Source: Micromonospora antibiotica
GTDB lineage: Bacteria > Actinomycetota > Actinomycetes > Mycobacteriales > Micromonosporaceae
Direction: 5' to 3'
Length of the DNA: 64,000 bases
Assembly: GCF_017599305.1 (NCBI RefSeq)
Contig: NZ_JAGFWR010000022.1
Span: 46,188-110,187, forward strand
Shown piece by piece: positions 1 to 9,667 of this stretch; the first letter of the stretch is position 1, and each line of letters starts with the position of its first letter. The notes under the pieces were generated by a model that saw only the letters and a list, made by a program, of their open reading frames with translations, was not told the origin of the DNA and searched no databases. Both the position numbers and the translations under genes were made by a program.

Positions 1-1283
1 GTCAACCCGGCCACGGTGATCTCCTGCCGGACGGTGTCCACCACCCCCGGCCCGGGGCTGCCCTCGGGCAGGACCCGCCCGGCGGTGCGGTAGGTCGCGC
101 CGACCCGCCAGGTGACCCCGTCGTAGTCGCTGAGCACCGCCAACCGGATCGTGGTGGGCCCACCGTCCGGGGCCAGGGTCGACACGTCGAGCAGTTTGCG
201 CTGCGGGTCCAACGCCCACCCGGAGATCCGGATCAGCGGGTTCTCGTCGAGCGACTCCACCCGGGGCGGTGGCACGAAGCGACGCGGATCCACCGGCCGG
301 TGGTCGACCCACCCGGCCAGGACCGGACCGAGCAGGGCGGCCAGCCCGACCACCACCGCCACCCCGGCGGCGGAGACCGCAGTCGCCCTGACCCGTACCG
401 TGACCCGCACCGCCGGTGGCAGCCCGACGGTCGGGTCCGGCCCGGGGGCGCGTGCGCCGGCCAGGGCGACCGCGACCAGCCCGGCGAAGGCCACCGTCGG
501 CCAGATCGCCGGCCCCGCGTTGGGGCCGACCACGCAGACGGCCCCGACATAGAGCGACGTGGCCGGTAGGAAGCCGAGCAGCACCCGGCCGGCCCGCAGC
601 GCCACCTCGGCGCCGGCCAGCCCGGCCAACCAGGCGGCGACCACCGGCACCAGCACCGTGTCCGGTGTCGGCTCGACCGGGATCATCGCGGTGAGCAACC
701 GGGGCACCGCGTTACCGGCGGCGTCGGCGGCCACGTCGAGGAAACCGCCCGGCAGGTCGGCCCGGTCGGCGGCGAGCCGCACCGACCAGGCCGTCGCGCC
801 GAACATGACGGCCACCGACAGCGGCGCCACCAGCCAGGACGGCAACCGGCGGGCGGCCACGCTGACCAGCACCGCGCCCAGGGCCGCGCCGCACACCAGC
901 CGGATCAGCAGGTCACCGTCGTACACCCGGTTGAGCACCACCGCGGCCAGGCCGATGGCGGCGACCAGCGTCGTCGGCACCACGGCGGCCCGGAGCACCC
1001 GCCCGGTGACCCGTCCCGTCGCCCCGCCCCGCCCGTCGCCGGCCGGCCCGCCGTCGCCCACCACGCGGCCCGTTCCGTCGCCTACCGTTCCGTCGCCTAC
1101 CGTTCCGTCGGCGGCCGGGCCGTCGCCGACCGGGCCGCTGCCGACCGTTCCGTCGGCGGCCGGGCCGTCGCCGTCGGCCACCGGGCGGTCCGCCCCGTCG
1201 GCGGCCGGGCCGCCGCTGTGTGCCTCCGGACGGTCCGGGCGGGGTCGGCGGGTGGGCCCGTCGTGCGGTCCGGTCACCGTCAC
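1..1283 (-). CDS. TgpA-like transglutaminase family membrane protein, N-terminal part (cut by window edge)
   Basis: The frame is open from a GTG at 1283, which overlaps the stop of the DUF58 gene (GTGA), to the left edge, giving about 427 residues. The first ~85 residues are a low-complexity Gly/Asp/Ala tract made of repeated GDGPAADGTV-like units. After it come several hydrophobic segments separated by short loops, then an extracytoplasmic stretch with FVPPPRVESLDENPLIRISG, as in the DUF3488/TgpA N-terminal region. The transglutaminase core would lie beyond the window edge and is not visible. MoxR-DUF58-TgpA gene sets are a known conserved trio thought to act in envelope protein processing or assembly. 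The family call rests on this context plus the membrane topology; the catalytic part was not seen. Confidence 0.75.
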   Translation of the reverse strand, partial: MTVTGPHDGPTRRPRPDRPEAHSGGPAADGADRPVADGDGPAADGTVGSGPVGDGPAADGTVGDGTVGDGTGRVVGDGGPAGDGRGGATGRVTGRVLRAAVVPTTLVAAIGLAAVVLNRVYDGDLLIRLVCGAALGAVLVSVAARRLPSWLVAPLSVAVMFGATAWSVRLAADRADLPGGFLDVAADAAGNAVPRLLTAMIPVEPTPDTVLVPVVAAWLAGLAGAEVALRAGRVLLGFLPATSLYVGAVCVVGPNAGPAIWPTVAFAGLVAVALAGARAPGPDPTVGLPPAVRVTVRVRATAVSAAGVAVVVGLAALLGPVLAGWVDHRPVDPRRFVPPPRVESLDENPLIRISGWALDPQRKLLDVSTLAPDGGPTTIRLAVLSDYDGVTWRVGATYRTAGRVLPEGSPGPGVVDTVRQEITVAGL

Positions 1284-2467
1284 CACCGGCGCACCGCGTC
1301 CCACGCGGCGGCGAACGCCACGCCGTCGACCGCGTCGAGCACCACCGGCCCGGCCGCGCTCGGCGTCGGCCCGGCCGCCCCCAGCACCCCCACCAGCACC
1401 GACGGGTACGCCCCCCGCAGCGCGCCCACCCGCCCCACGTCGTCGCGGCCACCGGGGCCGGTGAGGAAGACCAGGGTGTCGCCGGGGCGGTCCCCGCGCA
1501 GCCCGGTCAGCGTCGAACCCAGCACCCCGCCGTCGCGGTCACCGCCCACCGTGGGGCCGTCGGGCCCCCGGCCCGAGGGGTCGGTCAGGGTCACCGCGGC
1601 CAGCCGGTCCAGCGGCGGGTCAGCCGTCCGGTCGTCGGCCGGGTCCACCAGCAGCAGCACCACCGGCAGGTCCTGGCGGAACGCGGCCACCACCAGCGAC
1701 GCCGCCGCCTCGCAGGCCGCCTCGAACGACCCGGCCGCCCCGCCGACCCGGTCCGGGTGGGCGGCCGACCGGTTGTCCAACAGCACCACGATCCGGGGCA
1801 GCGACGTGTCCACGTTCTCCCGCACCATCAACTCACCCACCCGGGCGCTGGTCCGCCAGTGCACCCGGCGCAACTCGTCGCCCACCACGTACTCGCGCAA
1901 CGAGTCGAAGGTGATCGACCCGTGCGGCACCCCGTCCACCCGGCCGTCCAGGCTGCGCCCCGCCCCGGTCGGCACCGCCACCAACGGGTGCACCCGGGGA
2001 TGCACCCGGACCACCGCCGCCGGCCCGTACGCCCGGGTCGCCGCGCACAGGCCCAGCGGGTCGCGGCGGGTCACCCGCAACGGGCCCACCGGCAGCACCC
2101 CGCGTCGACGGGTCGGCACGTCGTACCCGCAGGTGGTGTCCCGACCGGGGCGCAGGCGCAGCAACGGCACCGGCACCGGGCGGCCCGCGCAGCGGTCCTC
2201 GGCCAGCAGGCTGGTCACCCGCAACCGTCCGGTGTTGCGCACCGCCAGCGTCATCCGGGCCGGCTCGCCCACGGCCACCCGGTCCGGATCGGCCACCCGG
2301 TGCACCGTCAGCCGGGGGCTGCGGGCCGCGCCCAGCACCGCCTGCCCGACCGCCACCGCGCCCGCGGCCCCCAACACGGTCAGCTCCGGATAACCGAACC
2401 GCCACCCCGTGCCGAGCAGCGCGGCTGCGGCGACGAGCAGCCCGGTGCCCCGGGTGGTGAGTCCCAT
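1280..2467 (-). CDS. DUF58 domain membrane protein
   Basis: 395 aa. Two hydrophobic segments lie within residues 5-45, followed by a beta-rich region and the DUF58 signature around residues 175-210 (ITFDSLREYVVGDELRRVHW, then TSAR). This is the G-x-E-F/R-Y-GD-R-W-x-AR pattern of the family. The remainder resembles a von Willebrand A-like fold (IVVLLDN, ASLVVAAF). Such proteins are encoded beside MoxR ATPases and are thought to be their membrane partners; the biochemical role is not settled. The ATG at 2467 lies 10 bp after the MoxR gene, and the 3' end overlaps the next gene by 4 bp, so the three are one operon. Confidence 0.9.
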   Translation of the reverse strand: MGLTTRGTGLLVAAAALLGTGWRFGYPELTVLGAAGAVAVGQAVLGAARSPRLTVHRVADPDRVAVGEPARMTLAVRNTGRLRVTSLLAEDRCAGRPVPVPLLRLRPGRDTTCGYDVPTRRRGVLPVGPLRVTRRDPLGLCAATRAYGPAAVVRVHPRVHPLVAVPTGAGRSLDGRVDGVPHGSITFDSLREYVVGDELRRVHWRTSARVGELMVRENVDTSLPRIVVLLDNRSAAHPDRVGGAAGSFEAACEAAASLVVAAFRQDLPVVLLLVDPADDRTADPPLDRLAAVTLTDPSGRGPDGPTVGGDRDGGVLGSTLTGLRGDRPGDTLVFLTGPGGRDDVGRVGALRGAYPSVLVGVLGAAGPTPSAAGPVVLDAVDGVAFAAAWDAVRRW

Positions 2468-2477
2468 CCCGGTCCGG

Positions 2478-3515
2478 TCAGCCGTGCGTCGGGTTCGACT
2501 GGCCCGACGGCAGCGGCACCGGCACCGACGCCACCGCCTGACGCAGCACCTCGGCGGCGGTCACCCCGCGCACCTGCGCGTCGGCGGTGAGCAGCAGCCG
2601 GTGGGCGAAGACCGGCTCGACGAGCGCCTTCAGGTCCTCCGGCATGATCCACCCCCGGCCGTCGATCAGCGCGTACGCGCACGCCGCCCGGGTCAACGCG
2701 ATCACCCCCCGGGGGCTGACCCCCACCCGGACCTGCGGGTGCTGGCGGGTCGCCGTGGCCAGCCGGACGGCGTACCCGTAGAGGGGTTCGGCGATGTGCA
2801 CCCGGCGGGCCATCCGGACCATCTCCCCGACGGTCGCCGTGTCGGTGACCGGTTGCAGCGAGTCGGGGGAGCGGACCGTCGCCCCGCGTAGCACCTCCAC
2901 CTCCACCGCTTCGTCGGGGTACCCCACCGACAGCTTCACCAGGAACCGGTCCAGCTGGGCCTCGGGCAGCCGGTACGTGCCGTCCATCTCCACCGGGTTC
3001 TGGGTGGCGACCACCAGGAACGGCTGCGGCACCGGGTGCCGGACCCCGTCCACCGTGACCGTCCGCTCCTCCATCACCTCCAGCAGCGCCGACTGGGTCT
3101 TGGGGGAGGCCCGGTTGATCTCGTCGGCGATGACGATGTTGGCGAACACCGGCCCCGGGTGGAACTCGAAACCCCGGGTGGCCTGGTTGAAGATCGTCAC
3201 CCCGGAGACGTCCGAGGGCAGCAGGTCCGGGGTGAACTGGATACGCCGCCACTGGCCCTGCACCGTCGCCGCCACCGCCCGCGCCAGGGTGGTCTTGCCC
3301 ACCCCCGGCACGTCCTCCAGCAGCACGTGCCCCTGGGCGAACAGTGCGGTCAACGCCAACCGCACCACCTCCGGCTTGCCCAGCACGACCGCGTTGACGT
3401 TCTCCGCCAGCCGGGCGGCCAGGGCGGCGAAACCCTGGACCTCCGGCTGGCTCAACGGTGCGGGAGTGTCGTTCACGACGGCGGGATGCTCCTCGGCTGC
3501 GGCGACGCTGGTCAA
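2478..3515 (-). CDS. MoxR-family AAA+ ATPase
   Basis: 345 aa if the TTG at 3515 is used, which overlaps the stop of the upstream gene (TTGA); a GTG at 3476 with GAGGAG upstream is an alternative. Walker A is EDVPGVGKTTLA, Walker B is IVIADEIN, and sensor 1 is VVATQNP, with the arginine finger region after YRLPEAQLDRF. This is the AAA_3 MoxR pattern, followed by the C-terminal lid. MoxR proteins act as chaperone-like ATPases with DUF58/VWA partners, and the next gene encodes exactly such a partner. Nothing is missing from the core motifs. Confidence 0.93.
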   Translation of the reverse strand: MTSVAAAEEHPAVVNDTPAPLSQPEVQGFAALAARLAENVNAVVLGKPEVVRLALTALFAQGHVLLEDVPGVGKTTLARAVAATVQGQWRRIQFTPDLLPSDVSGVTIFNQATRGFEFHPGPVFANIVIADEINRASPKTQSALLEVMEERTVTVDGVRHPVPQPFLVVATQNPVEMDGTYRLPEAQLDRFLVKLSVGYPDEAVEVEVLRGATVRSPDSLQPVTDTATVGEMVRMARRVHIAEPLYGYAVRLATATRQHPQVRVGVSPRGVIALTRAACAYALIDGRGWIMPEDLKALVEPVFAHRLLLTADAQVRGVTAAEVLRQAVASVPVPLPSGQSNPTHG

Positions 3516-6262
3516 CAGGTGGGCAGCACGGCGATGTCGTCACCGCCGGCCAGGTTGAGCCAGGCCCAGGGAATGTAGTTGCGGCCCTGGTAGTCGACCC
3601 GGACCCACCAGGTGGACTGCTTCTGGTCGTTGTAGATCCAGGAGTCGACGTTCTCGCCCTGCCGCCGACAGTACGCCCGCAGCCGGGTGCCCGGCTTCGC
3701 CCAACCGACCTGTTTGTCGTTGTCCTGCCGGGGCACCGAGAAGACCTCGTTGCCGTTGCGACCGTCCACCTCGCGGTCGCAGTAGGTGCGTTGGTCGCCG
3801 TCCGGCCCGTTGACGCAGGTCGCCACCCCGTAGAGCGGGTCGGTGCCCTGCGCCCGGGTGGCCGTGCCCCGGCCGGCGGCGTTGCTGGCCGTGACCGTCA
3901 CCGTGTACGCCGTACCCGGGGTCAGGCCGGTCACCCGCAGGCTGGCGCAGCTGCCCGTGGCGCTCTTCCCCCCGGTGGCGGCGGTGCAGGTCGGCTCCCC
4001 GCCACCGGCGTCCACGGTGAACGTCACCGTCACCGACGTCGCCTCCGCCGAGGAACCGGTCACCGTCACCCGGGGCACCGCCACCGTCCGCGCGGTCGCG
4101 GTGACCTCCGGCCCCGGTCCGGCCTCGTTGACCGCCTTCACCCGGACCATCACGTTCTGCCCGTCGTCCAGCCCGCTGACCGTCGTGGCGGTGTCGGTCA
4201 CCTCGCTGGTCCGCCCGCCCACGTCGACCTGGTAGCGGCTCACCGGCCGGCCGTTCGCCGCCGCCGGGGACCACCGCACCGCGATCGTGCCCGGCCGGTC
4301 GGCCACCGTGGCCGCCCGCAGGTCCACCGGCTGCCCCGGAGCGGCGAACGGCACCACAGTGGCACTGATCGGGGAGGCCGCCGAGGCGGCACCCCGGTCG
4401 TTGACCGAGGTCACCGTGAACGCGTACTGCGTGCCGTACGTCAACTCGCCGGCCGGCACCACCAGCTCCGTACGGCGCGACTCGCCGACCGGGGCGTTCG
4501 CGCCGGCCGAGGTCGCGGTGACCACGTACCGGGCGATGCGGTTGCCCTGCCCGTCGGCGGCCGGCCACCGCACCAGCACGGTCCCGTCGGCGCGGGCCTG
4601 CGCGGTGACCTCGGTCGGCGGGTCGGGCACCGCCGACGTCGGGGTCACCGGGTTGCTGCGCCGGGCGGGGCCGTCGCCCTTCGCGTTCACCGCGTGCACC
4701 GAGAACGTGTACGTCGCGCCGTTGGTCAGTTCGGTGATCTCCACGGCCCGCTGGTTCGCCCCCACCTCGTGACGTTGGCCGGCGCCCTCCACCACGTACC
4801 GCAGGACGGCCGCACCGTTCGCGGCGGCCGGTCGCCAGGCGACCCGGGCCCGCGCGTCACCGGCGGTGGCGGTGACCTGCCGGGGCGCACCGGGCTTGCC
4901 CACCCGTGGTTTCGGCGGCGGAGGCGGCGGGGGCGGGTCCGGCGGCGGGTCCCCGCCCAGCACGTCGTTGGCGTACTTGTCGACGGTGCGCACCCGGTGC
5001 GCGTCGTCGACCACCCGGGCGGTGGCCGCACCGGGGGCGTTGATGAACAGGTGGTTCTCCCGCACCTCCAGCTCCCACGGGCCGGCGGCCCGGCCGGGGC
5101 GGATGGTCTCCACCAGCCGCCCGTCGCCGTCGAAGGCGTAGACCGCGCCGGTGACCCCGTCGGCGCAGTAGAACCGGCCGGCCCAGGCGACGGCCGGCCC
5201 GACCCGGTCGCCGCTGCCCGGCACGACGAACCGGGTGACCACCCGGCCGTCACCGACCGCGAGCACCCGCCGGTCACCGCCGATCGTCACCGGCACCACC
5301 GGGCCGCTGGTCCGCGCCGGCACCGCGCCACCCGCGGCGTCCCCGAGCACGGTACGCCGGGTCTGCCCGGCCCGGACCGTCACCAACGTGCCGGTGGTCC
5401 GATCCAGCACCGCCACCCCGTCGTCCAGCGTGGACAGGGCCAACTCGTGGTTCGGTTCGGCCACCGGACGGGTCTCCACCCGTTGCGGACCCCGACCGTC
5501 GGCCGCCCCCGACACCGGGCCGGACGGCAGCGCGGCGGGGGTGACCGCTGCGACGGTGCCCTCCGTCGGTACCGCGATCCACAGCCGGCCCCGACCGTCG
5601 AACGCGCCGGCCGTGATGCCCGGCGGAAAGAGCACCGGCTCACCCACCGGCACCAGCGAACGGGGGTCGAGTTGGCGTACCACCCCCCGCACCGCGTCCA
5701 CCACGAACGCGGCGTCGTCGTGCAGCACCACGTTGACGCCGAGACCCGGTGTGGTGGGGGTGGTCGCGGTGATCTGGAGGGTGGCCAGGTCGAGCGCGCT
5801 GACCTGACCGGTCTCCAGGTCCCGCAGGATCAGCAACCGGTCGGTCTGGGTGACCTGCACCTGATGCTGCCGGGCCCCGGGGACCTCCTTGCGGGTGTCC
5901 ACCCGGGCGGTGATCCCGTTGACCCGGGCCAACTCGCCGCGGGTGCTGCTCCACAACCAACTGCTGGCGTCGAAGCTGGCCAACGCGTCCTCGGCGGCAC
6001 CCCGGCCGAGCAGGGTGAGCCCCAACGCCGCCACCAACGCGGTCACCGTGCCGACCGTGACCAGCCCACCGCGTAACCGGGAACGTCGGCGGGACGTGCC
6101 GGCGTCGGCGCTCGGGGCGTCGTCGATGCTGGCCACAGCGGGCTGCCCTCCGTCCGGTGGCCCGGGGCGGCGTGCCGGGTGCCGGACGCCCGCGCCTGAA
6201 CCGTGGGCCATCATAGGGGCCACTCCGGGACGACGAAACCCGTACCGTTCCGATTCGGACAC
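3512..6262 (-). CDS. membrane-anchored beta-propeller/fibronectin type III repeat protein
   Basis: 916 aa. A cytoplasmic Arg-rich N-terminus is followed by one transmembrane segment (about 65-87). An extracytoplasmic region with propeller-like repeats (ITAGAFDGRGRLWIAVPTEG, FYCADGVTGAVYAFDGDG) spans roughly residues 100-400, then a polyproline linker. Four or more FN3 domains follow, each with the GTAYTVTV/NGATYTFSV strand signature, and the protein ends in a Cys-containing SH3-like module. It probably sits at the cell surface and binds wall or protein ligands. It is encoded immediately upstream of MoxR with overlapping stop/start, so it may be a substrate of the MoxR-DUF58 machinery; this is inference. 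ATG at 6262; ATGs at 6214 and 6211 are possible alternatives. Confidence 0.85.
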   Translation of the reverse strand: MSESERYGFRRPGVAPMMAHGSGAGVRHPARRPGPPDGGQPAVASIDDAPSADAGTSRRRSRLRGGLVTVGTVTALVAALGLTLLGRGAAEDALASFDASSWLWSSTRGELARVNGITARVDTRKEVPGARQHQVQVTQTDRLLILRDLETGQVSALDLATLQITATTPTTPGLGVNVVLHDDAAFVVDAVRGVVRQLDPRSLVPVGEPVLFPPGITAGAFDGRGRLWIAVPTEGTVAAVTPAALPSGPVSGAADGRGPQRVETRPVAEPNHELALSTLDDGVAVLDRTTGTLVTVRAGQTRRTVLGDAAGGAVPARTSGPVVPVTIGGDRRVLAVGDGRVVTRFVVPGSGDRVGPAVAWAGRFYCADGVTGAVYAFDGDGRLVETIRPGRAAGPWELEVRENHLFINAPGAATARVVDDAHRVRTVDKYANDVLGGDPPPDPPPPPPPPKPRVGKPGAPRQVTATAGDARARVAWRPAAANGAAVLRYVVEGAGQRHEVGANQRAVEITELTNGATYTFSVHAVNAKGDGPARRSNPVTPTSAVPDPPTEVTAQARADGTVLVRWPAADGQGNRIARYVVTATSAGANAPVGESRRTELVVPAGELTYGTQYAFTVTSVNDRGAASAASPISATVVPFAAPGQPVDLRAATVADRPGTIAVRWSPAAANGRPVSRYQVDVGGRTSEVTDTATTVSGLDDGQNVMVRVKAVNEAGPGPEVTATARTVAVPRVTVTGSSAEATSVTVTFTVDAGGGEPTCTAATGGKSATGSCASLRVTGLTPGTAYTVTVTASNAAGRGTATRAQGTDPLYGVATCVNGPDGDQRTYCDREVDGRNGNEVFSVPRQDNDKQVGWAKPGTRLRAYCRRQGENVDSWIYNDQKQSTWWVRVDYQGRNYIPWAWLNLAGGDDIAVLPTC

Positions 6263-6320
6263 CCAGCGTGCCGGGATGCCGGGGTGACGTGCCGTCGCGG
6301 TGCCGGTCGCCGTCGCCCGG

Positions 6321-9300
6321 TCAGCCGCTCGGCGACGGTCGGACCCGGTCGGTGCAGACCTGACCGGAGGTGGCGAACGCGTCCGTCGAGTAGACCGCCA
6401 GCACCGTGAAGCAGTAGTTCACCTCGGCGTTCAGCCCGTTGACCGTGAAGCTGGTCTGTCCGGGGTCGACGGTGGCCATCACCCCGAGCGCCCGACCGGT
6501 GCGTCCACCCGCGACCATGAACGGCACCGACCCGTTGCTCGGATCGGACCAGGTGACCGTGATGGTGGCGGCGTCGTCGCGCAACTTCAGGTCGGCCGGG
6601 GGCGGCCCCGCCGTCTCCCTGGGCGCGGCGCCGGTCGACCGCTGCGGCCCGTCCGCGTCCCGGCTCAGGGTCACCGCCCCGATCGTGCCTCCGACGGCCA
6701 GCACCACCACCCCGACCACCACGGCCACCGTCCGGCCCCGCCGTCGCGGGCGTCCGTCCCGTGCCGGGTACGACGGCGTCAGCTCCGGATAACCCGTCTC
6801 CTCCACCTCCGGCGGTACGCCCCGGTCGGTGCCACGTCCACCGTCGTACCCGGCTGACGAACCGGGGCCGGTCGGTGCACCCGCCTGTGCCGGTGCCTGC
6901 GGCCCGGACTGCGGGACCACCTGCCGCGTCGGCCCGGGGACGGTCGGTGGCCCGAGTTCCTGCACACTGTCCGCCGCCGGTGGGGATGCCGGTGCCGCTG
7001 GCGGTGACGGCGGTGCCGCTGGTGGCGGTGGCGGTGATGCCGGTGGCGGTGGCGGTGGCGGTTCGAAGCCCCGCCCGGTTGCCGGTGCCGACGGTGCGCC
7101 GGGGGTTGGTCCCGTGTCGGGTGGCCGTACGGCGGTCCGTGCCGTCGTCGATGGCGGCTGGGGAACCTGCTCGGTCATCGGAGCCAGCGGCAGGGTGAGC
7201 GACCGCCCCGATGCCACGTCGCCCCAGTTCGGGCCGTCGGCGGGGGCATCGTCGTCCTCGTCTGGTCCGCCGAGACCTGCGGGGTGCCCGGCGGTCCAGG
7301 CCGGGACGGGCGTGCCCCCGGCGGAGCCCCGCGAATCGGGGGCATCGGCCGGGACGGCATCCCGCCCGGCCTGCGGTGGCGACGACGGCGGTACCGCTGC
7401 CGGCGGGGTGACCGTGGCCGGCGGGGTGACCGTGGCCGGCGGCGGTGCGGCTGCGGGTGGGGGCGACGCGGGACCTGGTGCCGTCCGTGGTGGTACCGGT
7501 GGTGAGGAGTGCGCCGACGCCGGCGGGAGATCCGCAGGGGAGGGCACGGTCGCTGTCGGCGGTGGCTGGGCTGCGAAGCCGGGCCCCGCCGTGGACGCCG
7601 GACCTGTCGTGTGGTCGACGGCTGGGGTGGGTGCCGGGTCGGGTGGGGCGGCGGAGGCAGACCCGCGTGCCGTGTCGTCGGCTGCGGTTACCGTCGGGGC
7701 CTGGCCGGTGTCGCTGTGTGGTTCCGCCAGCAGAGGGCCGATCTGCTGGACCCGTACCGTCGGCCGGTCCCAACCCGGCGCGGACGGGGTCGCGGCGGCG
7801 CCCGGTGCGGGTGGAGCTGCCGGAGCCGCCACCGAGTCGGCTGCCGCCACCGAGTCGGCTGCCACGGCGGAGCCGGGTGCCGCGGCCGGGTTCGCCACCG
7901 GTGCGTGGGCGGGTGCAGAGCCCGACGTGGTGCGGTCCCCGGTCGGGGCTGGCCCGGGCCGCTGCTCCGTGGGGCGGCGGGACGTGGAGACGTCGACGGG
8001 CCCGGTCGGCTGTTCCGGTGTGCCGGCCGATGGCCCGCCGGGCGGCTCGGCCCGGGTGGGCGGCTCGGCGGCGGGGAGGGGGCGTACCGACCCGGCGATG
8101 GTGGTCACGGGTGCAATGGCGGTCGGCTGGCCGTGCCGGATGGGTGCCCCGGCCGGTGGCACGGTCGGCTGGCCGGGGTCGGTGGGCGGCCCGGCGGGGA
8201 TGGGGACCGGCTGCCCGTGGTGGGCCGGTGGACCGGGTGGCATCGTGGCCGGCGGCCCAGGGTGCGGTACGGCCAGGGGAGCAGCCGGTTGGGCGGGCTC
8301 TCCCGGCGGGACCGGTGACGACGGGTGGGGCGGCCGCTGGAGGCGCGGGGGCGCCCAGGGCGACGTCGGCGGTGCACCACCGGAGACCGGATCGGGGGAC
8401 GACGGGTGCCGTTGCGGTGGTGCCGCCGCCGCGATGGCGTCCGGCCCCGGGTGGGCGGCGGGTGGCGGGCCCGGCGGTGCCGCCGGTGGCCCCGACTGCG
8501 GTGCAGGGGAGGCCGGGTGCGGCCGGGGGGCGGGGGAGGCCGGGTGGGGGCGGGGTGCGCCGGGCCGGTGGGTGGGCTGGACCCCGTACATCTGCCGGGG
8601 CAGTGGGACCCGGGGCTCGGTGTCCGGGGCGGGGCCCGGCCGTGGTGCCGTCGGGCGTACCGGCTGGCCGGCAGGGGCGGGCTGGCCCGAGGAGGGTGCT
8701 GGTCCAGCCGGGGCCGGTGGGCCCGGGGCGGCGGGGGTGGGGGGCGCGGAGACAGGATGGGGCGACGGTGGCGCAGACTCGGGCCGGGGCGTCGGGGTGG
8801 GCCGGTATCCCTGGTGGGGGGCCGCCGCCGGGGCGTACCCGGGAGGTGCCGATGGCGGAGCCGCCGGGGGGACGGCCGGTGGCGCGGGGGAGGGCGGCTG
8901 CGGTTGACCCCCGGGGATGCCGAGATACTGACGGGCGGTGCGTACGGCGGGATGCTGCTCGCCGAGCGCGGCGGGTCCGGCGGTGGCGACGCGGGTGTAG
9001 TTGCGGCGGGCCTCGTGCCGGTTGCCCAACTCCTCGGCGACCCCGGCCAGATCGAAGGCCAGGGCGAGCATCAACGGGTCGGCTGGACTCCACCGCCGCT
9101 CGCCGGCCGCGTAGGCCTCCTCCAACACCCGCCGGGCGGCGGCCGGTTCGTCGGCCTCCCGGTGCAACCTCGCGAGCAGGTGCGCGGTGCCCATGATCTC
9201 CGGGTGGTCCTCACCGTACGCGGGACGGGCCGAGGCGATCGCGTCGGTGAGTAACCGGCGGGCCTCCGACAGGTCACCGGCGGAACGCAGGGCGAGGGCC

Positions 9301-9338
9301 CGGCGCTGGACTGCGGCGAGGGGTGAGGGTGCGGACAC
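6321..9338 (-). CDS. TPR-like, proline-rich, single-TM protein with C-terminal FN3 domain
   Basis: About 1005 aa from the GTG at 9338 (VSAPSPLAAVQRRALALR). The open frame runs on through the tRNA gene, which cannot be its real start. Residues 1-120 form tetratricopeptide-like helices (RRLLTDAIASARPAYGEDHP, AARRVLEEAYAAGERR). A very long Pro/Ala-rich disordered region follows to about residue 860, then an Arg-flanked transmembrane helix (870-891) and one extracytoplasmic FN3 domain (TITVTWSDPSNGSVPFMVAG, YCFTVLAVYS). No strong ribosome binding site is visible. It precedes the FN3/MoxR/DUF58/TgpA operon by 58 bp and has the same cytoplasm-TM-FN3 design, so it likely belongs to the same envelope system. 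The exact start is uncertain. Confidence 0.75.
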   Translation of the reverse strand: MSAPSPLAAVQRRALALRSAGDLSEARRLLTDAIASARPAYGEDHPEIMGTAHLLARLHREADEPAAARRVLEEAYAAGERRWSPADPLMLALAFDLAGVAEELGNRHEARRNYTRVATAGPAALGEQHPAVRTARQYLGIPGGQPQPPSPAPPAVPPAAPPSAPPGYAPAAAPHQGYRPTPTPRPESAPPSPHPVSAPPTPAAPGPPAPAGPAPSSGQPAPAGQPVRPTAPRPGPAPDTEPRVPLPRQMYGVQPTHRPGAPRPHPASPAPRPHPASPAPQSGPPAAPPGPPPAAHPGPDAIAAAAPPQRHPSSPDPVSGGAPPTSPWAPPRLQRPPHPSSPVPPGEPAQPAAPLAVPHPGPPATMPPGPPAHHGQPVPIPAGPPTDPGQPTVPPAGAPIRHGQPTAIAPVTTIAGSVRPLPAAEPPTRAEPPGGPSAGTPEQPTGPVDVSTSRRPTEQRPGPAPTGDRTTSGSAPAHAPVANPAAAPGSAVAADSVAAADSVAAPAAPPAPGAAATPSAPGWDRPTVRVQQIGPLLAEPHSDTGQAPTVTAADDTARGSASAAPPDPAPTPAVDHTTGPASTAGPGFAAQPPPTATVPSPADLPPASAHSSPPVPPRTAPGPASPPPAAAPPPATVTPPATVTPPAAVPPSSPPQAGRDAVPADAPDSRGSAGGTPVPAWTAGHPAGLGGPDEDDDAPADGPNWGDVASGRSLTLPLAPMTEQVPQPPSTTARTAVRPPDTGPTPGAPSAPATGRGFEPPPPPPPASPPPPPAAPPSPPAAPASPPAADSVQELGPPTVPGPTRQVVPQSGPQAPAQAGAPTGPGSSAGYDGGRGTDRGVPPEVEETGYPELTPSYPARDGRPRRRGRTVAVVVGVVVLAVGGTIGAVTLSRDADGPQRSTGAAPRETAGPPPADLKLRDDAATITVTWSDPSNGSVPFMVAGGRTGRALGVMATVDPGQTSFTVNGLNAEVNYCFTVLAVYSTDAFATSGQVCTDRVRPSPSG

Positions 9339-9547
9339 GCCAGCAATGCTGCCGTCTGAGCGGGTCCGGACGCTACCCACCCGCCACAGCCGCGTTCTGA
9401 GCTGCGATGATCCGGCTCCCGCCGGTGGGTCGGGCGGCGATGTGCATGATCCATACGGGCCGTGTACAGTAATGCCCCGTGCGGCCCGCCAGGGCGGCTG
9501 ACCGGGGTGAAAGCCGCCGGGGCCGACGCGGTAGGCTGAACGAGCAG

Positions 9548-9631
9548 GTCCGGGTGGCGGAATGGCAGACGCGCTAGCTTGAGGTGCTAGTGCCCGTATA
9601 GGGCGTGGGGGTTCAAGTCCCCCCTCGGACA
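9548..9631 (+). tRNA. tRNA-Leu (anticodon GAG)
   Basis: The 84-nt cloverleaf has acceptor GTCCGGG pairing with CTCGGAC (one G-T) and discriminator A at 9631. The anticodon stem is CTAGC/GCTAG with loop TTGAGGT, giving GAG. A long type II variable arm (TGCCCGTATAGGGCG) and T-arm GGGGG/CCCCC are present. CCA is not encoded. An integrase operon begins about 100 bp downstream in the same orientation, so the 3' end is the likely attachment site of the element; no second copy of it was found in the window. Confidence 0.95.
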
Positions 9632-9667
9632 CACTTTTGCAGCATCCCTGCTGTCTACGACGTACTG

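Noticed and set aside
151..1464. Long plus-strand frames over the first 1.5 kb
   Set aside because: They are Arg/Pro/Ala-rich shadows of the minus-strand TgpA-like and DUF58 genes, whose frames show real domain motifs.
9600..9631. A second copy of the tRNA-Leu 3' end as attR within the window
   Set aside because: No matching repeat was noticed elsewhere in the window, so the right boundary is left undefined.
9339..9632. N-terminal extension of the TPR protein through the tRNA gene
   Set aside because: It would read through tRNA-Leu and carries no conserved sequence; the GTG at 9338 fits the TPR start better.
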